DNA of 64,000 bases from Spiroplasma sabaudiense Ar-1343 (GCF_000565215.1 NZ_CP006934.1:992001-1056000), one strand, 5' to 3'; positions 12,324 to 23,308 are shown, counted from the first letter of the stretch. Numbers and translations are program-made. The notes: a model not told the origin generated them from the letters alone.

Positions 12324-12533
12324 TTACGACCTTTTATTAATAAATTCAAAAATTATTCAAGTAATTGTCGTCCCAATAAATCCGACAGCACCCAGTATTA
12401 GGAAAACTAAACCTATTACAAAAAAATCTCAGAATAATATTATTCCCCCAATTGCAAGACAAAAGACACTCATAAGTCCGATTGAGCAAATAATTATTTT
12501 TTGTAATTTTGTTAGTGATCCATACGAGCCCAT
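12324..12533 (-). CDS. Small two-helix membrane protein in the mur operon
   Basis: 69 residues: MGSYGSLTKLQKI, then two hydrophobic helices (~14-35 and ~38-60) and a short basic end. The RBS AAAGAGAT lies upstream; it starts 12 nt after murQ and ends 2 nt before the permease start, so it is translated within the operon. I do not recognise the family. Two decayed copies of this gene lie at ~18310 and ~20843, always next to murQ remnants, confirming that it was an ancestral part of the operon. Confidence 0.7.
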
Positions 12534-12545
12534 ATAATCTCTTTT

Positions 12546-13442
12546 CTAAATAATGTTTCTTAAACTATTATTGTTGCTTTGATACATTTCTTTTGCTTTT
12601 TGAAGGCTAACATCATTTTTTAGCATAATCGCTGCAAACTTACAATCCATCTCAGCTTGTTTTAAAGTAGCTAAAACTTTTTCATCGTCGCTTACATTTG
12701 TTAAATCCTGAACAATTTTAATACAACGAGCAACTAGTTTTTCGTTTGTTGCTTTAACATCAACCATTAAGTTGTCATAAACTTTTCCAAATTTAATCAT
12801 TAAGGTTGTGGAAATCATATTTAAAACCATTTTGGTTGCAGTTCCTGATTTCATTCGAGTACTCCCAGTAACTACCTCGGGTCCTGTTAAAACTGCCATT
12901 GTTAAATCCGCAACTTCTTTAAATTCTGAATTTGAAGTCATACAAAGAGCGATTGCTGTTGCGTTAATTGACTTGGCATATTTTAGAGCTCCCAATACAT
13001 AAGGGGTTCTTCCTGAAGCTCCGATTCCCAGGACTACATCTTTTTTTGAAAAATTAATTGCTTTCAAATCTTGAATTGCTAACTCTTGTGAATCTTCTGC
13101 GCCTTCGATTGGTATTCGCAGCGCTTCATCGCCCCCAGCTACATATCCAAAAATTTTATCTCCAACTCCGTATGTTGGTAACATTTCACTGGCATCCAAA
13201 ACCCCAATTCTTCCTGAAGACCCCGCCCCCAAATAAATTAGTCGACCCTCATTTTTAATTTTTTCATAAATAAGGTCAACTGCTTGAGAAATTGTTTTCA
13301 TTTCAGCGGCAATTGCGGATGTAATTTTACTATCTTCTTGATTAATAATTTCTAATAATTGTAATGTTGACTTAGTATCTAAATCGCGACTGTTAGGGTT
13401 TCTGCCCTCAGTCAATATGTTTTTTAAATTTATATCTTTCAT
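12546..13442 (-). CDS. murQ: N-acetylmuramic acid 6-phosphate etherase
   Basis: 298 residues, the usual family length. Start ATG 13440-13442 (MKDINLKNILTEGRNPNS) with AGGA upstream. SIS-fold motifs are present: LIYLGAGSSGRIGVLDASE (sugar phosphate loop and catalytic Glu in DASE), GIGASGRTP and TGSTRMKSGTATK. MurQ cleaves the D-lactyl ether of MurNAc-6-P to give GlcNAc-6-P and D-lactate in the cytosol. It lies 13 nt downstream of the MurNAc PTS gene; its RBS overlaps that gene's stop codon. The role as a scavenging enzyme is clear; the source of MurNAc must be external. Confidence 0.96.
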   Translation of the reverse strand: MKDINLKNILTEGRNPNSRDLDTKSTLQLLEIINQEDSKITSAIAAEMKTISQAVDLIYEKIKNEGRLIYLGAGSSGRIGVLDASEMLPTYGVGDKIFGYVAGGDEALRIPIEGAEDSQELAIQDLKAINFSKKDVVLGIGASGRTPYVLGALKYAKSINATAIALCMTSNSEFKEVADLTMAVLTGPEVVTGSTRMKSGTATKMVLNMISTTLMIKFGKVYDNLMVDVKATNEKLVARCIKIVQDLTNVSDDEKVLATLKQAEMDCKFAAIMLKNDVSLQKAKEMYQSNNNSLRNII

Positions 13443-13455
13443 TTTATCTTTCTTC

Positions 13456-15192
13456 CTATTTGAGTTTAAGGCTTTCAAGTTGTTTTCGATCAGCTTTAGG
13501 CATTTTACTAAATCATATGATTCAACTAATAAAAATACCAAATACTGTTGCAAATGCCAACCCATAACCAATTTTTTGACTTAATTGATAGTCTCCATTT
13601 TTTTGAAAAATAGCTTTCATATTTTTAGAACCATTTAAGGCAATTTTTGAATAGGCAAATCAACAGAACGTTGCCCCTAGAATATAGGTTAGTACTAATC
13701 CTGATAAATAGGTTAGAACTCCAGCAACAATATTACCGTCAATTGTTGTCATCATAATTGCAGCTGTTAATCCTCCTGGACCAGTGGCTGAATTCATCCC
13801 AACATTAATACCACCTCAAAAACTCATTGCTCCCATATAGAAGCCTCCAAATGCCGCAGTGATACAAGCAACAACAAAAGGTCGAACTCTTGGCAAACAA
13901 ATTCCATAAAGTAGTGGTTCTCCAATTCCTAAAAAACCTGGGATAATTGCTCCTGTAATTTGCTTTCTTAAAATTGAATTTTTACCAGCCATTAATCATA
14001 AGCCAATACTTACTCCAACCATTGAGGTTCCCCCCATACACATAATTGGAAATAGTCCATTTACTCCAGTTTCTTGAATTAATGCAAAGTAAACTGGTAG
14101 AAATCCTTGGTGAACTCCAAAAGTTAAGGCAATTAAGAAGATTCCTGCCAAGAAAGCGGCTCCAAAAGGATTTTGATAAATGTTTATAAATAATCAAGAA
14201 ATTGCTGTAAATAAATATCCAGCAATTGGAATTATTAATAAGAAGTTAATAAGAATCATTGAAAATACTACAATAATTGGAGTTAAAATGGTGTCAATTG
14301 CTCCGGGCATAAATCTGCGAAAGGCTTTTTCCAAATTTACAGTAACCCCAGCACTTATCATCGCCCCGATTAGGCCAGCATGAGCTGCACCCAAAATTGG
14401 GGTTCCATCAGTTTGAAAATTAACAAACCCAACTGTAAATCAGTTTTTTTCAATATCAGCTTTGTTAATTATCATCCCCAAGAAGTTATATGAGTCTCCC
14501 TGACTGACAAAAATTCCTATTACTGTTGGTCCAACAAATGTACAAAACATCGCTGCCATCAGCGCTGAAATTCCTGGGTTTCCCCCTCATTCTTCACCAA
14601 TTCTTCAACCAACCGCAATTATAAAGACATTAGTTAAAATAGTTAGCCCGATTGACATTACATTTCATCATGACTTTAAGGTTTCATAGCCTTCTCAGTT
14701 TGGCCCTGTCTTATCTGCTAAAAGCGGAACTTGTGATAACATAATTCCTGCAATTCCTGATAAAATTCCAGCTCCAATAAAAGCGGGAATTAAAGGTGTA
14801 AATACTTTAGAGATTTTACTTAAAAAAGTTTGTACTCTGTTTTTATTGCGATACTTTGACTTATTTTCAGATCCCAATTGTTCAGCTGATTTGACTTGCA
14901 ACTTATTGCCATCAAGATTTTCGCTAATTGCATCTTCTTTAGTGGCTTCAGTAAGTTTTGCAAACTCAACAGCAACCTTATTGACAAATCCGGGCCCTAG
15001 AATAATTTGCATTTGATCTTCAACGACCACAACGCCAAGCACTCCTGAAACCGATTTTAAAACATCTAAATTTATTTGGGCTTTGTTAATAACTTTCACC
15101 CGTAGGCGAGTCATACAATTTGTAAATGAACTTATGTTTTCTTTGCCAATGATGTCACAAATTTGATTAGCAACATTTTTAGCATTTTTCAT
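13456..15192 (-). CDS. murP: PTS EIIBC, N-acetylmuramic acid type
   Basis: 578 residues. The EIIB domain (1-~90) has the phosphorylated Cys26 in TNCMTRLRV. The EIIC domain (~130-560) follows with ten or so membrane helices and the conserved IPGFLGIGEPLLYG loop. There is no EIIA domain, as in MurP, so it needs a soluble EIIA-Glc partner. It imports and 6-phosphorylates its sugar. Assignment to MurNAc rests on adjacency to murQ and an RpiR regulator; sucrose or GlcNAc-type EIIBC relatives look similar. RBS AGAAGGA. Confidence 0.87.
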
Positions 15193-15216
15193 ATAAATCC
15201 TTCTCTCTATAAGTTA

Positions 15217-15229
15217 ATGATATTATCAT
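15217..15229. promoter_or_regulatory. Possible operator of murP-murQ
   Basis: Perfect 13-bp palindrome ATGATATTATCAT about 25 bp upstream of the murP start, between it and the rpiR terminator. RpiR proteins bind such dyads, so this may be the operator for the adjacent regulator. Not proven. Confidence 0.4.
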
Positions 15230-15246
15230 CAGAAATTATTACAATA

Positions 15247-15279
15247 AAAAAATAAGTTATGGAACCAGTTCCATAACTT
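15247..15279 (-). terminator. Terminator of the rpiR (murR-like) gene
   Basis: Perfect 12-bp stem AAGTTATGGAAC / GTTCCATAACTT with a 2-nt loop, followed on the minus strand by ATTTTTTTATT. Located 6 nt after the rpiR stop, so rpiR and murP are separately transcribed. Confidence 0.8.
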
Positions 15280-15284
15280 GAAAT

Positions 15285-16067
15285 TTATTTTGCATAAATA
15301 TTGTTGAATAAAATTTTACTAAATTTTTCTGTGTCTGAATTATAAATAAAAGTGTATAGTTTCATAACCAAATAGAACATCGACATCTTAGACTTGATTC
15401 CCACGAGTCTCAAGGTACTTTCTGAATCATCCAATTTTAAAATAACATCACTTAAATCAAGCAATGGTGATTCATCATCGCGAGTAAAGGCGATGACTTT
15501 GCAACCTCGCTTTTTTGCAATATTTGCGTGTTTAATGATTTCAGATGTTGATCCTGAATAAGAAAAGACAAAAAGCAAATCATTAGGGTTAGCATTACTT
15601 ACGCTGACATAAGTGCCATGATAGTCGGGGTTAAATTCTGCACTAAAACCAAGGCGGTCTAAACGGGTTTTCAATTCCATGGCCACAGAATTGTTGCCCC
15701 CTACCGAAGAAATAATAATTTTATTGGACTTTTGAAGTAATTGATAAATTTCACAAAATTTATCAATTGGATTTAGACTTAGGGTTTGGCGAACGACATT
15801 GAAAATAAACTCTGTTTCAAAGTCCTCGTCTGGTTTGTGCTCAAATATGGTTTTGCTTTCATTTTGAAGCAAAACTCGAAATTCTCTAAAACCCTCAAAA
15901 CCATGATCTTGGAAATAACGCGTGATTGAGGCTTTTGACATATAACAATTTTTTGAAATGTCATTAATTTCTAGCGGCTGCTTTGCCTCAATCTTTTTGC
16001 AGATGTATTCTAATAAATCAGATTTTGCACGATTATTAGTTAAAAAAGAATATGCTGACTTTTTCAT
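15285..16067 (-). CDS. RpiR-family regulator (MurR-like)
   Basis: 260 residues. The N-terminal HTH (MSKASITRYFQDHGFEGFREFR) is followed by a complete SIS domain: SSVGGNNSVAMELKTRLDRLG, VFSYSGSTSEI and IAFTRDDESPL. MurR-type regulators sense MurNAc-6-P and repress murQP. It sits upstream of murP-murQ in the same orientation, so it probably regulates them. The 5' end of this gene survives as a decayed fragment at ~21212-21352. The ligand is inferred from context. Confidence 0.88.
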   Translation of the reverse strand: MKKSAYSFLTNNRAKSDLLEYICKKIEAKQPLEINDISKNCYMSKASITRYFQDHGFEGFREFRVLLQNESKTIFEHKPDEDFETEFIFNVVRQTLSLNPIDKFCEIYQLLQKSNKIIISSVGGNNSVAMELKTRLDRLGFSAEFNPDYHGTYVSVSNANPNDLLFVFSYSGSTSEIIKHANIAKKRGCKVIAFTRDDESPLLDLSDVILKLDDSESTLRLVGIKSKMSMFYLVMKLYTFIYNSDTEKFSKILFNNIYAK

Positions 16068-16073
16068 TGTTAT

Positions 16074-16217
16074 TCATCCCCCTTTTTTAAATTTATTATA
16101 ATTATAATCATTTTTAAATATAATACAACTAAAAAGTGTAATAATTATATTTGGATTTTTTTTGTTTTTTTTGGGTATTAGTTTAAAATATAATTAATGT
16201 CAAGGAGGATACATTTT
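16074..16217. repeat. Duplicated upstream region, copy 1
   Basis: 144 bp immediately before the lipoprotein start that recur without a visible change at 18647-18790. Contains the promoter and the AAGGAGG RBS. Confidence 0.9.
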
Positions 16218-17999
16218 ATGAAAAAGCTGTTATCAATTTTAGCGGTTACTACAATGGTCGTGTCAGCCCCGTTAAGTGCGGTTGCTTGTGGGCGCAATAA
16301 AGATAGAGTAGTTGATGATTATGACTATGATTTAATATTAAACGAGCTAATAAGCTCAGTTAGAGAAATTGTTTTTTCCAATATTAATAGAGATTTGGCC
16401 AATTACTATTTTATTGATGAAGAGGATGAGCCAAGTTTAGGACTGGATTTTTTAACTTTTAAGAACTTGGAAAAAATTATAAGGGATGCCAATCTAGAAA
16501 ACGAAAAGGAAGGCATTAACATTAAAGCTGGAAGTGAGGAATTTAACTCAATTACAGATGAAATTACAAACTGAATTAACTGGGGAAAAATTCAGAATGA
16601 AGTTCAGAACTTTATAAATAGTAGTATCAATTACAGACAAGTGTTATATGATGGTGAAAGCCCGATACAGAATTTCTATTCAATTGAGGAAATAAATTTA
16701 AAAATGTTAGATGAAGATTTGTTAAGATTATCTTTTGCAATAGACTTGCCAATCTCATTTAAAGATAAAAATGGAAATAAAGGCTTTGAACATTTTGGAA
16801 GTAATTATGAGATTAACTTTATTGGTATGCCAGATTTAGCAGATGAACTAAATAGCATCGCAGAACAAGTGCGTAAACAATTAATTACCGAAGAAATAGC
16901 AAACAAATTTGAATATATTAGCGATTCAGCAGACGATATTAAAGTTCAAAAAGGATCTGAAAAAAATTCAAATTTTAGCGAAGTTTTTGACCAAATAACC
17001 TCAGAAATTAAACTAGAAAACGAGAGTCTGACAATTGATAATTCCAAAATTAATCTATCTTCAAAAATTCTGAGTGCCAGTGGAACTCAAACCTATAATG
17101 TGACAAAGGTAAAATGAGAAGATGATGAAAAAAAAGATCCTAGAGTTAAAGACGTGAAAGACTATTTTATAAGAGATAAAATCTCTTCTGATGAGCTATC
17201 TGAATTAATGGCTAAGAACAATTCTTCTTACATAGCAATTTTTGAACCAGAGGGATTTAAGGATGATGGTGTGTCTTCTGATGCAGTTAGCGTTTATGGA
17301 GTTCTTTATAACTTGGGATCGACGACTTTTAAAAATAAAGTAGCCGAGACCGGAACTAAATTTGAAATTGATCCCGAAAATGAAAATGATAAAAGAGTTA
17401 TTGGTGTTATAGGGATGGATGTTGGGGGTTTCTATGTGAATTACCAAAACCCATTAAATGAAACTATATCATTTAAAATGCCGAACAATTATGTGTTTTG
17501 TAGACAAAAAACCAGTTTCAATAATACAAAGGAACTTTTTAAAGATTTTGTTAAGGTAACAATGGAGTTTAATAAATTTTTTTATAATCTAGATAGCAAT
17601 GATGAAGATTTCACATGAAGGCTAAACCTGCCTCCAAACTTACCATTGGAAAGTCTTAAATTTAATAAAAAATATGATATAAGAACTTATTTTGATGAAT
17701 TAATTTTTAGTGAGATGGATAACTTTAAAGCAAATAATCCAGAAAGTAAAATTGAAGAATACTTAAACGGATATTATCTTCTTGGAACAAGTTTTGAAGT
17801 TGACGAGCAGGGATACATTAGGTTTTACAGTGGCGAAAATAATTTTGATCTTAACTCTTTGACTTTCTATTGACGAAATGCAGACTCAAATTTTACAACA
17901 AATGGTATTAATATGTCAGCTAAATCTTATTTTGGTTATGCCGATTGTAAAGGTGTTGATGGTAAAGGACCCACAAAATGACAATTTATTTTAAAATAA
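16218..17999 (+). CDS. Paralogous mollicute lipoprotein, copy 2
   Basis: 593 residues; ATG 16218 follows AAGGAGGATACATTTT. The signal peptide ends SAVACG. It belongs to the same family as the proteins at 3698, 18791, 21452, 30961, 33753, 36445 and 60324. Conserved blocks: 'DYDLILNELISSVREIVFSNI' (N-terminus), 'NWGKIQNEVQNFI', 'NYRQVLYDG', 'KMPNNYVFCRQKT' and 'KYDIRTYFDELIFSEM', ending WQFILK. Its closest relatives are the two genes directly downstream. Function unknown; it is an outer-face membrane-anchored protein by its lipobox. Confidence 0.85.
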
Positions 18000-18036
18000 T
18001 CTTTTATTAAATTGGTTATTTAATATCAAAAAAAAT

Positions 18037-18077
18037 AAAACGATAATTGATTTCACAAATCAATTATCGTTTTTTTA
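18037..18077 (+). terminator. Terminator after lipoprotein copy 2
   Basis: 17-bp stem beginning AAAACGATAATTGATTT, closing with AAATCAATTATCGTTTT and a T-run. The same hairpin follows copies 3 and 4. Confidence 0.9.
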
Positions 18078-18194
18078 TTTATCAATTAAAAAAATATTAC
18101 TTGTTTCAAGAAATATAAGCTGATGAGGTTATCTTGAAAGTCTTTGTTGTAAGACTAATAAATTTTCTTTAACTTAAGTACAAAATAAATATCT

Positions 18195-18295
18195 TTATAG
18201 AACAATAAGATTGTTTGTAAATTTAGATAATTATTTTAAAATATACTTCGATATTCTTCAGAATTTAGCAGTTCCCCATAAACATAAATAGATCT
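18195..18295 (-). pseudogene. Remnant of the sugar kinase 3' end
   Basis: Similar to 23415-23515, the last codons of the BadF/NagK-like kinase (shared blocks: 'ATAGAACAATAAGATT', 'GTATTCTT.AGAA', 'CAGC/AAGCAGT.CCCC', 'AACATAAA'). No open frame remains. Confidence 0.75.
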
Positions 18296-18307
18296 TTCCA
18301 ATGTGAC

Positions 18308-18409
18308 CAAATAATATTATTCCCCAATTGCAATACAAAAGACGCAACAAGTTTGGTTGAGCAAACAATTATTTTCTGTTCCTTTGTCAGGGATTCATAA
18401 GAACCCATA
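18308..18409 (-). pseudogene. Remnant of the small mur-operon membrane gene
   Basis: Matches the N-terminal half of the gene at 12324-12533 (e.g. AATATTATTCCCC, GAGCAAACAATTATTTTCTG, ACCCATATAAT) but carries frameshifts and has lost the 3' half. Confidence 0.75.
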
Positions 18410-18419
18410 TAATCCCTTT

Positions 18420-18650
18420 TCTAAATAATGTTTCTTAAACTATTATTATTGTTCTGATATATTTATTTTGCTTTTTAAAAGCTAACATCTTTTTTATCAT
18501 AATCATGCTAACCCACAATCCATCTTTGCTTATTTTAAAGTAGCTAAAACTTTTTTCATCGTCGCTTACCTTTGTTAAATCCTGAAAAATTTTGTACTCA
18601 AGCAACAAGTTGCTTATTTATTACCTTCACATCGACAGTTAAGTTGTCAT
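18420..18650 (-). pseudogene. Remnant of the murQ 3' end
   Basis: Aligns with 12541-12777, the last ~75 codons of murQ (TCTAAATAATGTTTCTTAAAC, TTTTAAAGTAGCTAAAACTTT, CATCGTCGCTTAC), with many small deletions. It ends abruptly at GTTGTCAT, where the region before the next lipoprotein begins. Confidence 0.8.
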
Positions 18651-18790
18651 CCCCCTTTTTTAAATTTATTATAATTATAATCATTTTTAAATATAATACA
18701 ACTAAAAAGTGTAATAATTATATTTGGATTTTTTTTGTTTTTTTTGGGTATTAGTTTAAAATATAATTAATGTCAAGGAGGATACATTTT
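18647..18790. repeat. Duplicated upstream region, copy 2
   Basis: Same as 16074-16217. Its left end overlaps the murQ remnant at a shared TCAT, so a deletion with microhomology placed it there. Confidence 0.9.
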
Positions 18791-20569
18791 ATGAAAAAGC
18801 TGTTATCAATTTTAGCGGTTACTACAATGGTCGTGTCAGCCCCGTTAAGTGCGGTTGCTTGTGGACGCAATAAAGATAGAGTGGTTGATGATTATGACTA
18901 TGATTTAATATTAAACGAGCTAATAAGCTCAGTTAGAGAAATTGTTTTTTCCAATATTAATAGAGATTTGGCCAATTACTATTTTATTGATGAAGAGCGT
19001 GAGCCAGATTTAGGACTGGATTTTTTGACTTTTAAAAACTTGGAAAAAATTATAAAAGATGCCAGTCTAGAAAATGAAAAGGAAGGCATTAACATTAAAG
19101 CTGGAAGTGAGGAATTTAACTCAATAACAGAGGAAATTACAAACTGAATTAATTGGGTAAAAATTCAGAATGAGGTTCAGAACTTTATAAATAGTAGTAT
19201 CAATTACAGACAAGTTTTATATGATGGTGAAAGCCCGATACAGAATTTCTATTCAATTGAGGAAATAAATTTAAAAATGTTAGATGAAGATTTGTTAAGA
19301 TTATCTTTTGCAATAGACTTGCCAATCTCATTTAAAGATAAAAATGGAAATAAAGGCTTTGAACATTTTGGAAGTAATTATGAGATTAACTTTATTGGTA
19401 TGCCAGATTTAGCAGATGAACTAAATAGCATCGCAGAACAAGTGCGCAAACAATTAATTACCGAAGAAGTTGCAAACAAATTTGAATATATTAGCGATTC
19501 AGCAGACGATATTAAAGTTCAAAAAGGATCTGAAAAAGATTCGAATTTTAGTGAAGTTTTTGATCAAATAACCTCAGAAATTAAATTAGAAAATAAAAAT
19601 TTGACAATTGATAATTCCAAAATTAATATATCTTCAAAAATTCAGGGAGCTAGTGGAACTCACGACTATACTTGAGAGCAGATAAGTTGAAGCGAATCAA
19701 ACAATGATTCTAGACTTCAAGACTTGAAAGACTATTTTATAAGAGATAAAATCTCTTCTGATGAACTATCTGAAATAATGGCTGAAAATGGTTCTTCTTA
19801 CATAAAATTTTATAAACCAGAAGGATTTAAGGATGACGGTGTGTCTTCTGATGCAGTTAGCGTTTATGGAGTTCTTTATAACTTGAATTCAACAACTTTT
19901 AAAAATAAAGTAGCCGAGACCGGAACTAAATTTGAAATTGATCCTGAAAATGAAAATGATAAAAGAGTCATTAGTGTTATAGGGATGGATGTTGGGGATT
20001 TCTATCTGAATTACCAAAACTCATTAAATGAAACCATATCATTTAAAATGCCCAACAATTATGTATTTTGTAGACAAAAAACTAGTTTCGATACTACAAA
20101 AGAACTTTTTAAAGATTTTGTTAAGGTAACAATGGAGTTTAATAAATTTTTTTATAATTTAGATAGCAATGATGAAGATTTCACATGAAGGCTAAACCTG
20201 CCTCCAAACTTACCATTGGAAAGTCTTACATTTAATAAAAAATATGATATCAGAACTTATTTTGATGAATTAATTTTTAGTGAGATGGATATCTTTAAAA
20301 AAAATAATCCAGAAAGCAAAATTGAAGAATACTTAAACGGATATTATCTTTTTGGAACAAGTTTTGAAGTTGACGAGCAGGGATACATTAGGTTTTACGA
20401 TGGCGAAAAAAATTATGATCTTAATTCTTTGACTTTTTATTGAAGAAATACAAATTCACCTTCAACAACAAAGGGTAGTAATTGGTCAGCTAAATCGTAT
20501 TTTGGCTATGCCAATTGTAAAGGTGTTGGTGGTAAGGGGCCCACAAAATGACAATTCATTTTAAAATAA
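18791..20569 (+). CDS. Paralogous mollicute lipoprotein, copy 3
   Basis: 592 residues, nearly identical to copy 2 over the first ~280 residues and again over the C-terminal half. The main difference is a short variable stretch around residues 290-315 (TYTWEQISWSESNND here versus another sequence in copy 2). The 5' region is identical to copy 2 through the AAGGAGG RBS, so this is a recent duplicate or a gene-conversion partner. Signal peptide and lipobox (VACG) are intact. Function unknown. Confidence 0.85.
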
Positions 20570-20603
20570 TCTTTAGTTAAATTGGTTATTTAGTATAAAA
20601 AAA

Positions 20604-20645
20604 TAAAACGATAATTGATTTATAAAACCAATTATCGTTTTTTTA
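20604..20645 (+). terminator. Terminator after lipoprotein copy 3
   Basis: Stem AAACGATAATTG...CAATTATCGTTT plus T-run, as after copies 2 and 4. Confidence 0.85.
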
Positions 20646-20717
20646 TGGAATTTCGGATGATGGGTTTAAAAGTCTTTATTAAAAGACTAATAATTTTTTT
20701 TAACTTTAGTTCAAAAT

Positions 20718-20825
20718 TAATATCTTTATAGTGCAATAAGATTATTTGTAAATTTAGATAATTATTCTAAAAATACACTCCGATATTCTTCAGAATTTAG
20801 CAGTTCCCCAGAACCATAAATAGAT
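20718..20825 (-). pseudogene. Remnant of the sugar kinase 3' end (second)
   Basis: Same fragment as at 18195-18295, ending in the same place (CATAAATAGATCTTTCCAAT), so both share one duplication junction. Confidence 0.75.
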
Positions 20826-20842
20826 CTTTCCAATATAACCAA

Positions 20843-20943
20843 ATAATATTATTCCCCTATTGCAATACAAAAGACACAACAATTTCGGTTGAGCAAACAA
20901 TTATTTTCTGTTACTTTGTTAGGGATTCATAAAGACCCTTATA
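20843..20943 (-). pseudogene. Remnant of the small membrane gene (second)
   Basis: Matches 12430-12533 with point changes and indels; the start codon region (ACCCTTATAATCCC) is degraded. Confidence 0.7.
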
Positions 20944-20949
20944 ATCCCT

Positions 20950-21212
20950 TTTCTGAATAATTTTTTTTAAACTATTATTGTTGTTATGAAACATTTCTTT
21001 TGCTTTTTTAAAGCTTACAACATTTTTTAACATAATCATGTTAAACCACAATCCATCTTAGCTTATTTTAAAGTAGTTAAAACTTTTTTCATCGTCGTTT
21101 ACATTTGTTAAATCTTGAAAAATTTTGGTACAACGAGCAACTAGTATTTAGCTTATTGTCTTCACATCGACCGTTAAGCTGTCATAAATTTTTTTAAATT
21201 TAATCATTAATT
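20950..21212 (-). pseudogene. Remnant of murQ 3' end (second)
   Basis: Aligns with 12541-12805 of murQ (AAACTATTATTGTTG, CATCGTCGTTTACATTTGTT, CAACGAGCAACTAGT, AATTTAATCATTAA) and is slightly longer than the remnant at 18420. Frame is destroyed. Confidence 0.8.
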
Positions 21213-21352
21213 GAGACTTTTGGAATACAACCTTTTTTTAAAATGTCATTAATTTCTAGAGCTTGCTAAACCTCAATATTTTTGCACATGTATATAAATC
21301 AGATTTTGCACGATTATTGGTTATAAAAAAATGCTCTGACTTTTCATTGCTA
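21212..21352 (-). pseudogene. Remnant of rpiR (murR-like) 5' end
   Basis: Matches 15928-16072, i.e. the first ~45 codons of the regulator (AAATGTCATTAATTTCTAG, CAGATTTTGCACGATTATT, TTTTCATTG), joined directly to the murQ remnant; all of murP is missing between them. Confidence 0.8.
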
Positions 21353-21451
21353 TTCATCTCTATTTTTTTAATTTATTGTTATATTTAGATTTTTTTGTTT
21401 TTTTTTAGTTATTAGTTTAAAATATAATTAATATCAGAGAGGATAAAATTT

Positions 21452-23230
21452 ATGAAAAAATTACTATCAATTTTAGCGGTTACTACGATGGTTGTGTCAG
21501 CCCCATTAAGTGCGGTTGCTTGTGGACGCAATAAAGATAGAGTAGTCGATGATTATGACTATGATTTAATATTGAATGAGCTAATAAGCGCAGTTAGAGA
21601 AATTGTTTTTTCCAATATTAATAGCGATTTGGCCAATTACTATTTTATTGATGAAGAGCGTGAACCAGATTTAGGACTAGATTTTTTAACTTTTAAAAAC
21701 TTGGAAAAAATTATAAAAGATGCCAATCTAGAAAACGAAAAGGAAGGCATTGACATTAAAGTTGGAAGCCAGGAATTTAACTCAATAACTGACGAAATTA
21801 AAAATTGGATTAACTGGGTAAAAATTCAGAATGAGGTTCAGACTTTGATAAATAGTAATATCAACTATAGACAAGTCCTCTATGATGGTGAAAGCCCTAT
21901 ACAGAGTTTTTACTCAATTGAAGAAATAAATTTAAAAATGTTGGACAAAGATTTATTAAGATTATCTTTTGCAATAGACTTGCCAATCTCATTTAAAGAT
22001 AAAAACGGAAATAAAGACTTTGAGCATTTTGGAAGTAATTATGAGATTAACTTTATTGGTATACCAGATTTTGCAGATGAACTAAATAACATCGCAGAAC
22101 AAGTTCGCAAACAATTGATTACCGAAGAAGTTGCAAACAAATTTGAATACATTAGTGATTCAGCAGACTTTATTAAAGTTGAAAAAGGATCTGAAAAAGA
22201 TTCGAATTTTAGTGAAGTTTTTGAGCAAATAACCTCAGAAATTAAATTAGAAAATAAAAGTTTGACAATTGATAATTCCAAAATTAATATATCCTCAAAA
22301 ATTCAGGGAGCTAGCGGAACTGGTTCGTCAGGTTGATCTCAGATAGATTGAGACAAAAACAGTGATTATAGGGTTGGAAACTTAAAAGACTATTTTATAA
22401 GAGATAAAATTTCTTCTGATGAACTATCTGAATTAATGACTAAAAACAATTCTTCTTACATAAAAATTTATGAGCCTGATGGATTTAAGGATGATGGCGT
22501 GTCTTCTAATGCAGTAAGTGTTTATGGACTTGTTTATGACTTGAGATCGAAAACAACTTTTATAAATAAAGTGGAAGCAATCGGAACTAAATTTAAAATT
22601 GATCCCGAAAATGAAAATGATAAAAGAGTTATTGGTGTTATAGGGATGGATGTCGGGGATCTCTATGTGAATTACCAAAACCCATTAAATGAGATTATAT
22701 CATTTAAAATGCCCAACAATTATGTATTTTGTAGACAAAAAACCAGTTTCAATACTACAAAAGAACTTTACAAAGATTTTGTTAAAACAACAATGGAGTT
22801 TAATAAATTTTTTTATAATTTGGATAGTAACGATGAAGATTTTGTATGAAGGTTAAATTTACCTCCGAACTTACCAATGGAAAGTCTTAAATTTAATAAA
22901 AAATATGATATAAGAACTTATTTTGATGAATTAATTTTTAGTGAGATAGATAACTTCAAAACAAATAATCCAGAAAGCAAAATCGAAGAATACGTAAGCG
23001 GATATTATCTTTATGGAATAAATTTTGAAGTTGACGAACAGGGATACATTAGGTTTTATGACGAAACAAAAAATCTTTATGTTAATAGTTTGAGTTTTTA
23101 TTGAAAAAATAAAAACTCATCTTTAGCAACAAAAGGTGATGTTTTTTCAGCTAAATCGTATTTCGGTTATGCTGATTGCGAGGGCATTAAAGGCGAAGGG
23201 CCCACAAAATGACAATTTATTTTAAAATAA
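21452..23230 (+). CDS. Paralogous mollicute lipoprotein, copy 4
   Basis: 592 residues, third member of the tandem. It is more diverged from copies 2 and 3 than they are from each other; its upstream region has also drifted, and the RBS is now AGAGAGGAT. The variable segment around residue 295 reads GSSGWSQIDWDKNSDY. The conserved blocks seen in copy 2 are intact, including the C-terminal WQFILK. Signal peptide with VACG lipobox. Function unknown. Confidence 0.85.
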
Positions 23231-23265
23231 TCTTTTATTAAATCGGTTATTTAATATGAAAAAAT

Positions 23266-23308
23266 AAAACGATAATTGATTTTACAATTCAATTATCGTT
23301 TTTTTATT
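23266..23308. terminator. Bidirectional terminator
   Basis: Stem AAACGATAATTGA / TCAATTATCGTTT with T-runs on both flanks, between lipoprotein copy 4 and the convergent sugar-kinase operon. Confidence 0.85.

Noticed and set aside
13982..14197. Minus-strand frame inside the PTS EIIBC gene
   Set aside because: Out of frame with murP, which covers this region with conserved EIIC sequence.
18000..21450. Mobile element between lipoprotein genes
   Set aside because: No transposase or terminal inverted repeat; the spacers are explained by decayed duplicated operon genes.
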